A DNA stretch of 7,020 bases, taken from assembly GCA_903834645.1 (NCBI GenBank), contig CAILKA010000510.1, forward strand, positions 1 to 7,020. Reading direction: 5' to 3'. Source of the DNA: an uncultured beta proteobacterium. GTDB taxonomy: Bacteria; Pseudomonadota; Gammaproteobacteria; Burkholderiales; Burkholderiaceae_C. Below, piece by piece: positions 1-4,601 of this stretch (position 1 is its first letter; every line of letters starts with the position of its first letter). Below the pieces are notes generated by a model. The model saw only the letters and a list, made by a program, of their open reading frames with translations. It was not told where the DNA came from and did not search any database. The position numbers and the translations under genes were made by a program.

Positions 1-165
1 GGGGGCAGCGTGCATCCGGGGCCGGGCGTGCCGATGGCAGCGATGTCGGGTCGGCTCGCGGCCGCCACGCTGATGGCTCGCCTCGATTCGACGCGCCGGT
101 CGAGCCGGGTGCGTATCTCTGGTGGTACATCGATGCCCTCAGCGACGACGGCCGCCACGCGCTGA
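1..165 (+). CDS. crtD: CrtD, carotenoid 3,4-desaturase (3' end only)
   Basis: Only the last 54 codons are present; the gene enters from the left edge in the frame beginning at base 1 and stops with TGA at 163-165. The visible start of the fragment, GGSVHPGPGVPMAAMSGR, is the C-terminal FAD-binding motif (G-G-x-x-H-P-G-x-G-V-P) of CrtI/CrtD-type carotenoid desaturases. CrtD (methoxy/hydroxyneurosporene desaturase) introduces the C-3,4 double bond after hydration of the carotenoid end. CrtI also has this motif, but crtI is elsewhere in the window and the fragment overlaps crtC, the usual partner of crtD, so CrtD is the better call. The tail after about residue 28 is rich in Ser, Thr and Arg. 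It looks like sequence shaped by the overlapping crtC frame rather than a folded domain. Confidence 0.85.
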   Translation, partial: GGSVHPGPGVPMAAMSGRLAAATLMARLDSTRRSSRVRISGGTSMPSATTAATR

Positions 166-1019
166 CGCTGATCGCCTTCGTCGGCAGCGTCTTCTCGCCC
201 TACTACCGTCGCGCCTGGCGCGCCGGCCGCGCGCGTGCGGAGGAGCATTGCGCACTCAACGTGTGCCTGTACTCGCCAGGCGCCTCGCGCTGGACGATGA
301 CCGAGCGCGGGGCGCGTCACGTGGAGCGCGGCAGCACCCACTTCCGCATCGGGCCGAGCGCGCTGCGCTGGACGGGCCAGGCCCTGGAGATCGAGATTGA
401 CGAGGTCGCCAACCCGCTGCCCCGGCGCGTGCGCGGCACGGTGCGCGTGGAGCTGGGCGCGCTCAGCCGCTTCGTGGCCACGCTGGACGACGAGGGCCGC
501 CACCGCTGGGGCCCGATCGCCCCGTGCGCCAGGGTCCAGGTCCGGCTCGATGCGCCCGGGCTCAGCTGGAATGGTCACGGATACGTGGACAGCAACGAAG
601 GCGACGAGCCGATCAGCGAGCCCTTCACGACGTGGGACTGGATGCGTGCCACGCTCCCCGATGGCAGCTGCGTCGTGGCCTATGACGTGCGCCAGTCGCG
701 CGGCCGTGCCGACCGTCTGATCGGGCGGCGCTTCTTCCCCACGGGCGCGGATGCGGCCGTGGAGTTGCCCGCGCGTGTGCAGCTGCCGTCCACGCGGTGG
801 GGCATCACGCGACACGTACGTGCGGCACCGGTTGCGGGCAGCGGCGGTCCGCGGCTGCTGCGCACGCTCGAAGACACCCCCTTCTATGCGCGCGACGTGG
901 TGCAAGGCCAGCTGTGCGGCGAGCCGGTCCAGGCCATGCACGAGACGCTGGACGCACGGCGTTTCGCCTCTCCGATGGTGCAGGCCATGCTGCCGTGGCG
1001 GATGCCCAGGCGCGGCTAG
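3..1019 (+). CDS. crtC: CrtC, acyclic carotenoid 1,2-hydratase (5' end outside window)
   Basis: CrtC adds water across the C-1,2 double bond of neurosporene or lycopene-type carotenoids, the first step of the spheroidene/spirilloxanthin end-group pathway. 338 codons are visible, ending in TAG at 1017-1019. The frame is open to the left edge. It contains no ATG, GTG or TTG before the conserved block WWYIDALSDDGRH (from about base 117) and FVGSVFSPYY, so the true start must lie left of the window, inside crtD. The first in-window start, GTG at 261, would delete this conserved block and is not credible. The family's proposed catalytic residues are present with the expected spacing: His at 501-503 and Trp at 507-509 (H-R-W), then Tyr at 582-584 and Asp at 588-590 (G-Y-V-D). 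From memory, these match His239, Trp241, Tyr266 and Asp268 of Rubrivivax gelatinosus CrtC. By that alignment about 70 residues are missing on the left, suggesting the long form of about 400 residues. Confidence 0.93.
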   Translation, partial: GQRASGAGRADGSDVGSARGRHADGSPRFDAPVEPGAYLWWYIDALSDDGRHALTLIAFVGSVFSPYYRRAWRAGRARAEEHCALNVCLYSPGASRWTMTERGARHVERGSTHFRIGPSALRWTGQALEIEIDEVANPLPRRVRGTVRVELGALSRFVATLDDEGRHRWGPIAPCARVQVRLDAPGLSWNGHGYVDSNEGDEPISEPFTTWDWMRATLPDGSCVVAYDVRQSRGRADRLIGRRFFPTGADAAVELPARVQLPSTRWGITRHVRAAPVAGSGGPRLLRTLEDTPFYARDVVQGQLCGEPVQAMHETLDARRFASPMVQAMLPWRMPRRG

Positions 1020-1054
1020 GAGGCGACATGGAAGCCACGGATCAGGGTAAGCAC

Positions 1055-1072
1055 TGTACTTTTGGATTGACA
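1055..1072. promoter_or_regulatory. PpsR/CrtJ-type operator, TGT-N12-ACA
   Basis: The sequence TGTACTTTTGGATTGACA fits the palindromic consensus TGT-N12-ACA exactly. This is the binding site of the redox/light-responsive repressor PpsR (CrtJ), which silences puc, crt and bch promoters under oxygen. Its last three bases are also the end of the TTGACA -35 box, so bound repressor would block RNA polymerase. A second TGT at 1075 pairs with ACA at 1091 across 13 rather than 12 bases and could be a weaker companion site. Confidence 0.75.
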
Positions 1073-1095
1073 CCTGTAGACGTAACGGTCACATT
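1067..1095 (+). promoter_or_regulatory. Sigma-70-type puc promoter
   Basis: A perfect -35 box TTGACA lies at 1067-1072. With the ideal 17-base spacer the -10 position is CACATT (1090-1095), a poor match to TATAAT, as expected for a promoter needing activation or derepression. The stretch from about 1051 to 1098 is visibly AT-richer than its surroundings. The transcript would carry a leader of roughly 75 bases before pucB. The -10 assignment is tentative. Confidence 0.6.
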
Positions 1096-1175
1096 ACACC
1101 TCGTCGGCAGGGTCTTTGTCGACCGTACCCACGTGCTGGTTGCGCACGCTTTTCCAGCTCCCACCAGGAGGATCC

Positions 1176-1340
1176 ATGGCAGACAGTGACTCGGGTTCCG
1201 ACAAGGTGTGGCCCACCGGCCTCACCGAGGAACAATCGGAAGAAATTCATCGACACCTGATCCAGGGCACGCAGATCTTCGGATTCATCGCGGCTCTGGC
1301 GCATCTGTTCGCGTACATCTACTCACCGTGGCTGAAGTGA
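1176..1340 (+). CDS. pucB: PucB, light-harvesting complex 2 beta apoprotein
   Basis: This 54-residue single-span protein is the beta polypeptide of the peripheral antenna LH2, which holds B850 bacteriochlorophyll, helps bind B800 and sits in the photosynthetic membrane. The start is set by a perfect AGGAGG (1166-1171) four bases upstream of ATG. Residues 10-17 (KVWPTGLT) and the stretch EEQSEEIHRHLIQGT are typical of LH2 beta. His43 in ALAH is the B850 ligand, His25 matches the N-terminal His near B800, and the C-terminus SPWLK is the usual end. The ending and the KVWPTGLT start separate it from LH1 PufB. One oddity: Gln33 occupies the position of the conserved Arg (Arg20 of the Rhodoblastus acidophilus beta chain) that bonds to B800. 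pucA follows after 19 bases. Confidence 0.95.
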   Translation: MADSDSGSDKVWPTGLTEEQSEEIHRHLIQGTQIFGFIAALAHLFAYIYSPWLK

Positions 1341-1359
1341 ACAGGAAGGAGACCCAAAC

Positions 1360-1560
1360 ATGATCTACGGAAAGCTCTGGCTGGTCGTGAAGCCCACGGT
1401 CGGCATTCCCCTCTTCCTCGGCGCCGTTGCCGTGGGATCGTTCGCGGTGCACGTGGCCCTGCTCACGAACACCACCTGGGTCAAGCGGTTCCTGAACGGC
1501 CCGCCAGCCGTCGTGGCTGCCGCTCCGGCCGATGCGGCACCGGCTGCACCCAAGAAATAG
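1360..1560 (+). CDS. pucA: PucA, light-harvesting complex 2 alpha apoprotein
   Basis: This 66-residue protein is the alpha partner of PucB. A strong GGAAGGAG (1344-1351) precedes the ATG. It aligns without gaps to the well-known LH2 alpha chain: Gly4-Lys5, Trp7, Pro12, Gly15-Ile16-Pro17, the B850 ligand His31 and Thr38-Thr39-Trp40. The membrane span covers about residues 13-36. Positions 44 and 45, normally Tyr-Trp or Tyr-Tyr and hydrogen-bonding to the B850 acetyl groups, are Phe-Leu here. That pair characterises B800-820 (LH3) complexes and predicts blue-shifted absorption. After Gly47 comes a tail of 19 residues made almost only of Ala, Pro and Val and ending Lys-Lys. It resembles the extended alpha chains known from Rubrivivax and absent from Rhodobacter. 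Confidence 0.95.
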   Translation: MIYGKLWLVVKPTVGIPLFLGAVAVGSFAVHVALLTNTTWVKRFLNGPPAVVAAAPADAAPAAPKK

Positions 1561-1563
1561 GAC

Positions 1564-1585
1564 CGGGCCGCGCTTACGCGGCCCG
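1564..1585 (+). terminator. Stem-loop directly after pucA
   Basis: CGGGCCGCG (1564-1572) and CGCGGCCCG (1577-1585) form a perfect 9-base-pair, all-GC stem with a 4-base loop CTTA, beginning three bases after the pucA stop codon. No T-run follows, so it is unlikely to be a simple strong terminator. In Rhodobacter puc and puf operons, hairpins after the antenna genes protect the short antenna mRNA and lower read-through into the downstream gene. By analogy it would make pucBA message far more abundant than pucC message. Confidence 0.75.
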
Positions 1586-1602
1586 CTCTGGTCACGCCGG
1601 TT

Positions 1603-1626
1603 CCGGGCAAGCTTCACGCCGCCCGG
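1603..1626 (+). other. Weak second hairpin in the pucA-pucC gap
   Basis: CCGGGC (1603-1608) can pair with GCCCGG (1621-1626) across a 12-base loop. It may extend the structure of the stem-loop just upstream. In DNA this GC-rich such a pairing can arise by chance. I see nothing else in the 175-base gap between pucA and pucC: no clear promoter and no ribosome-binding site close to the pucC start. Confidence 0.25.
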
Positions 1627-1735
1627 GCCGGTGTCTTCTCGCTCCCGACCCCCAATTCCTCCTCCAGGCAAATCCGCTTCCGGTCCGATGAGGTCCTGAT
1701 CCACCGCCTGTTGCATCCACGCGCGCCGACTTTCG

Positions 1736-3187
1736 ATGAGCAGCCTCAGCCGCCAACTCGTGGCCCGCTGGGCCTCGCTCGGCCCGCGCTTCCTGCCTTT
1801 CGCAGACGCGGCCAGCCCCGAGCTGCCGCTGCCGCGGCTGCTGCGCCTGTCGCTGTTCCAGGTTGCCGTGGGGATGGCGCTCGCACTCCTCGTGGGCGCC
1901 CTCAACCGCGTGATGATCGTCGAGCTCGGCGTGCCCGCCGGGCTCGTGGCCGTGATGGTGTCGCTTCCGGTGCTGTGGGCACCGGCGCGCGCGCTCATCG
2001 GCTTTCGCTCTGACCACCACCGCTCCGCACTCGGCTGGCGCCGTGTGCCCTTCATGTGGATGGGTACGCTGCTCCAGTTCGGCGGCCTGGCACTCATGCC
2101 TTTCACGCTGCTCGTGCTCGCGGGCAAAGGCGATTCAGCCCAATGGCCGACCTGGGTCGGCCAGGCCGGAGCAGGCGTCGCGTTCCTGCTGGTCGGTGCC
2201 GGCCTGCACACCACGCAGACGGCCGGCCTGGCCCTGGCCACCGATCTGGCACCCCGCGCCTCGCACCCCAAGGTCGTGGGCCTGATGTACGTGATGCTGC
2301 TGGCCGGCACGATGGGAAGCGCGTTTGTCTTCGGCTGGTTCCTCTCGGACTTCACGCCCGGGCGCCTGGTGCAGGTGATCCAGGCCTGCGCGCTGGCCAC
2401 CATCGTGCTCAACACGGTGGCGATGTGGAAGCAGGAGCCGCGCCGGCCCACAAGCCGTGCGGTCCGTGCGAGCACTCCCGCAGAGCCCGAATTCCTGCTG
2501 GCCTGGCGCGCCTACGTGCGCCATGAGGCAGTCAGGCGCCGGCTGGCCGCCGTCGCCCTGGGCACGATGGGGTTTGCGATGCAGGACGTCCTGCTCGAGC
2601 CCTACGGCGGTCAGGTGCTCGGCATGACGGTGGGCCAGACAACCTGGCTCACCGCACTGATGGCGCTGGGGGGCCTGCTGGGCTTCGGTACAGCCTCGCG
2701 AGTGCTCGGTCGTGGGGCAGCAGACGCCGCGAGCCTGTCACTCACCGGCGCTGCGCTCGGCCTGCCCGCCTTCGTCGCCATCGTCGTGGCCGCCAGCACC
2801 CAGTCCACCTGGCTCTTCGCCACGGGCGTGGTGCTCGTGGGCCTGGGAGGCGGAATCTTTGCCCATGGCACCCTCACGATGACAATGAGGCTGGCTGCGC
2901 CCGACCAGGTCGGCCTGGCGCTCGGCGCATGGGGCGCCGTGCAGGCGACGTCAGCCGGCCTGGCGGTGGCAGTGGGCGGCATCGGACGCGACGTGATGGG
3001 CGCACTGGCCGCTCAGGGATACTTCGGTCCGGCGCTCGCCACGCCGGCCACCGGCTATGCTGCCGTCTACATCGTTGAATTCGCCCTGCTGCTGGCCACG
3101 GTCGTGGCCCTGCGCACCTTGTCTTCGGGCGACTGTCTGGCGCCGGCGGCATGGCCGGCCCTCCAACCTTCCAAAGCCGTGGAGTGA
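1736..3187 (+). CDS. pucC: PucC, LH2 assembly factor of the MFS-like BCD family
   Basis: This 483-residue, very hydrophobic protein has about 12 predicted membrane spans. It belongs to the PucC/LhaA family, proposed to deliver bacteriochlorophyll to, or otherwise help assemble, antenna complexes. PucC is required for LH2 in Rhodobacter. The N-terminal half shows family signatures: FLPFADAASPELPLPRLLRL (about residues 20-39), LNRVMIVELGVP (56-67) and the loop GFRSDHHRSALGWRRVPFMW (89-108) between early spans. The position after pucBA favours PucC over LhaA, which usually lies near puhA. ATG 1736 is the only start between the upstream in-frame stop (1697-1699) and the conserved N-terminus. No convincing Shine-Dalgarno precedes it, implying weak translation, in keeping with a factor needed in small amounts. 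Confidence 0.93.
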   Translation: MSSLSRQLVARWASLGPRFLPFADAASPELPLPRLLRLSLFQVAVGMALALLVGALNRVMIVELGVPAGLVAVMVSLPVLWAPARALIGFRSDHHRSALGWRRVPFMWMGTLLQFGGLALMPFTLLVLAGKGDSAQWPTWVGQAGAGVAFLLVGAGLHTTQTAGLALATDLAPRASHPKVVGLMYVMLLAGTMGSAFVFGWFLSDFTPGRLVQVIQACALATIVLNTVAMWKQEPRRPTSRAVRASTPAEPEFLLAWRAYVRHEAVRRRLAAVALGTMGFAMQDVLLEPYGGQVLGMTVGQTTWLTALMALGGLLGFGTASRVLGRGAADAASLSLTGAALGLPAFVAIVVAASTQSTWLFATGVVLVGLGGGIFAHGTLTMTMRLAAPDQVGLALGAWGAVQATSAGLAVAVGGIGRDVMGALAAQGYFGPALATPATGYAAVYIVEFALLLATVVALRTLSSGDCLAPAAWPALQPSKAVE

Positions 3188-3190
3188 CTC

Positions 3191-3301
3191 ATGAAGGTCT
3201 ATCAGATCCTGTTCCTGCTGTGGGTGATCGTCTTTGCCCTGTGGCTCTTCAAGCAGTTTGCGCGCAGCAACAAGAAGTACGACGCCAAGCGCAGGGGCTG
3301 A
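3191..3301 (+). CDS. Unrecognised 36-residue single-span membrane protein
   Basis: The ORF begins three bases after the pucC stop, with GGAG (3181-3184) at a good distance from its ATG, and ends in TGA at 3299-3301. The product has a short basic start (MKVYQ), one hydrophobic span at about residues 6-20 containing Leu, Val, Ile, Phe and two Trp, and a strongly basic tail (KQFARSNKKYDAKRRG). This layout predicts a cytoplasmic C-terminus. There is no His in the span, so it is not a chlorophyll-binding antenna chain. It does not match PucD, PucE or PufX as I know them. Its place as the last gene of the puc operon suggests a role in LH2 assembly or as a small accessory subunit; that is inference only. 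Confidence 0.65.
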   Translation: MKVYQILFLLWVIVFALWLFKQFARSNKKYDAKRRG

Positions 3302-3326
3302 GGCAAGCGCCCCGGGCGGGGCTCAG
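3298..3326. terminator. Inverted repeat between convergent genes, possible bidirectional terminator
   Basis: GCCCC (3309-3313) pairs with GGGGC (3318-3322) across a GGGC loop, and outside it CTGAG (3298-3302) pairs with CTCAG (3322-3326), with about six unpaired bases on the left; C3322 is shared between the inner and outer pairings, so both cannot be complete. Each outer arm contains a stop codon of one of the two converging genes. There is no T-run on either side. The position at the meeting point of two operons is what makes a terminator plausible. Confidence 0.4.
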
Positions 3327-3538
3327 CGCACGCGCCGGGCCGGCATTCGGTCAACGAGTGCGTCCAGCATGAGCGTGCAAAAGACGCCAAAGCACAGGCC
3401 GGCGAGGCACGCGAGCACGTAGCCGCCGCCGGCCTGAAGGCCAAAGCCAAAACCCGCGCCCAGACCGAACACGCCGGCCATCACGTACAGCACGGCCAGC
3501 AGCGCGCGTGCGCCCGGCCGGTTTCGTGTCGTTCCCAT
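3323..3538 (-). CDS. Unrecognised 71-residue two-span membrane protein downstream of crtB
   Basis: The ATG at 3538-3536 is chosen because AGGAGG lies five bases upstream on this strand. A longer version (89 residues, from 3592) would overlap crtB and lacks this support. The protein has a basic N-terminus (MGTTRNRPGAR), a Gly-rich hydrophobic span at about residues 11-34, a second span at about 38-60 with three Cys, and a short basic tail ending ARRVR. Both ends are predicted to be cytoplasmic. It starts 22 bases after the crtB stop and is the last gene of the minus-strand run. TspO/CrtK can occupy such a position in related clusters, but this protein is less than half that size and lacks its Trp-rich pattern. 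Function unknown. Confidence 0.65.
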   Translation of the reverse strand: MGTTRNRPGARALLAVLYVMAGVFGLGAGFGFGLQAGGGYVLACLAGLCFGVFCTLMLDALVDRMPARRVR

Positions 3539-3560
3539 CCGCCCCTCCTGTGCCGCAGGG

Positions 3561-4601
3561 TCAGCTCGATCCGCGTTGTCGCATTTCGACACGCTCGAAG
3601 AGCTCCAGCACCCGAACCGTGCGCTGGTAGAAGGTACGCGCAGGCAGCTCGGCCGGCCCGGCTGAATCCACCAGGAAGCGCACCGCCTGCAGCGGCTCGA
3701 CCGAACCCCCTGCCGTCATCGGGTGGCCTGGTGGCACCACGCACGCCAGCAGCGCACGCCCGACAAGCTGCAGCTGCCGTGAGCGGCGCACCACGGTCCG
3801 GCGGCCGACCGAGTCCAGTCCGGAAGCTACGAGCGCCTGGCCGATCTCACCATAGACCAGCCGCGCCGCCTGAATGCCGGGACGGCAGTCGCGCGGAAGC
3901 GCGGATACGCCGCACTCGGCGCGCGCGTAGAGCCGTTCGGCCTCTCCGATCAGGCGTGCCACCACCGAGGCCAGCGCCTGGCCGAAGGCGGGCTTGGCCA
4001 GCCACGCATCGGGATCCAGGCCCGCCTCGCGCATCCACGCCGCGGGCAGGTACAGCCGGCCCAGCCGGGCATCCTCGCCCACATCGCGCGCGATGTTGGT
4101 GAGCTGCATGGCCACGCCGAGCTCGGCGGCACGTGCCAGGGCCGCACGGTCCCGCGTTTCCATGAGCATGGCCATCAGCACACCCACCGTGCCGGCCACA
4201 CGCGCGCCGTAGGCGTGCACGTCCTCGATCGTCTCGTAGCTGCGGCCCTGCACGTCCCACGCAAAGCCTTCGAGCAACGCATCCACGGGCACCCGCGGCA
4301 GCCCGTGCGTGTGCACCACGCTGGCCAGCGCCCGGTCAGCCAGCTCAGGACCCGGACGCCCCGCGAAGATCGCCTCCACCCGCTCGCGCAACTCGTCGAT
4401 CGCGCGCTGCGGCTCGGCGCTGCCGTCGATCAGGTCGTCGGCTACGCGACAAAAGGCGTACAGCCCCGTGGCCGGCGCCCTGACACGGGCGGGCAGCAGC
4501 AGCGAAGCGGTGAAGAACGACTTCGAGCCGCCTTGCATCAGCGCACGGCAGGCCTGCAGTTCGGGAGCGTCGGAGCGTGCACCCATGGCCTTCACCGCCA
4601 T
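3561..4601 (-). CDS. crtB: CrtB, phytoene synthase
   Basis: CrtB condenses two geranylgeranyl diphosphates to phytoene, the first committed carotenoid step. The 346-residue product has the squalene/phytoene synthase fold signatures: a region SKSFFTASLLLP (26-37), the first Asp-rich Mg-diphosphate site YAFCRVADDLIDG (48-60), RSYETIEDVHAYGARVAGTVG-type sequence at about 120-140, and the second Asp-rich site NIARDVGEDARLGRLYLP (169-186). The ATG at 4601 overlaps the last 10 bases of crtI, which suggests translational coupling. A second in-frame ATG at 4586, five bases past the crtI stop, is the alternative start. A long open extension further upstream in this frame is only a shadow of crtI. Length is normal to slightly long for the family. 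Confidence 0.95.
   Translation of the reverse strand: MAVKAMGARSDAPELQACRALMQGGSKSFFTASLLLPARVRAPATGLYAFCRVADDLIDGSAEPQRAIDELRERVEAIFAGRPGPELADRALASVVHTHGLPRVPVDALLEGFAWDVQGRSYETIEDVHAYGARVAGTVGVLMAMLMETRDRAALARAAELGVAMQLTNIARDVGEDARLGRLYLPAAWMREAGLDPDAWLAKPAFGQALASVVARLIGEAERLYARAECGVSALPRDCRPGIQAARLVYGEIGQALVASGLDSVGRRTVVRRSRQLQLVGRALLACVVPPGHPMTAGGSVEPLQAVRFLVDSAGPAELPARTFYQRTVRVLELFERVEMRQRGSS

Larger units (their letters stand above)
1018..1189 (+). other. Orphan ribosome-binding site and start codon after crtC
   Basis: A perfect AGGAGG (1018-1023) overlaps the crtC stop codon and is followed four bases later by ATG at 1028-1030. The frame it opens runs 53 codons to TGA at 1187-1189. 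It passes straight through the puc promoter region and into the start of pucB. The codons are not GC-rich in the third position, unlike the neighbouring genes, and the peptide resembles nothing I recognise. I read this as either a leader peptide or the leftover start of a former downstream gene in the crtDC operon, cut off when the puc operon came to lie here. A real protein product is unlikely. Confidence 0.3.

Noticed and set aside
261..1019. crtC starting at GTG 261
   Set aside because: This would remove the conserved WWYIDALSDDGRH and FVGSVFSPYY blocks, which are plainly encoded upstream in the same frame.
1116..1340. Longer 74-residue PucB starting upstream
   Set aside because: The extra 20 residues would include the ribosome-binding site of the true start; LH2 beta chains begin near MADS.
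1285..2475. 396-codon open frame on the - strand opposite pucA and pucC
   Set aside because: It runs against two recognised genes and the stem-loop; its composition (Arg, Ser, Thr, Pro) is typical of antisense frames in GC-rich DNA.
3539..3592. Longer 89-residue version of the protein after crtB
   Set aside because: It would start inside crtB, whereas the ATG at 3538 has a perfect AGGAGG at the right distance.
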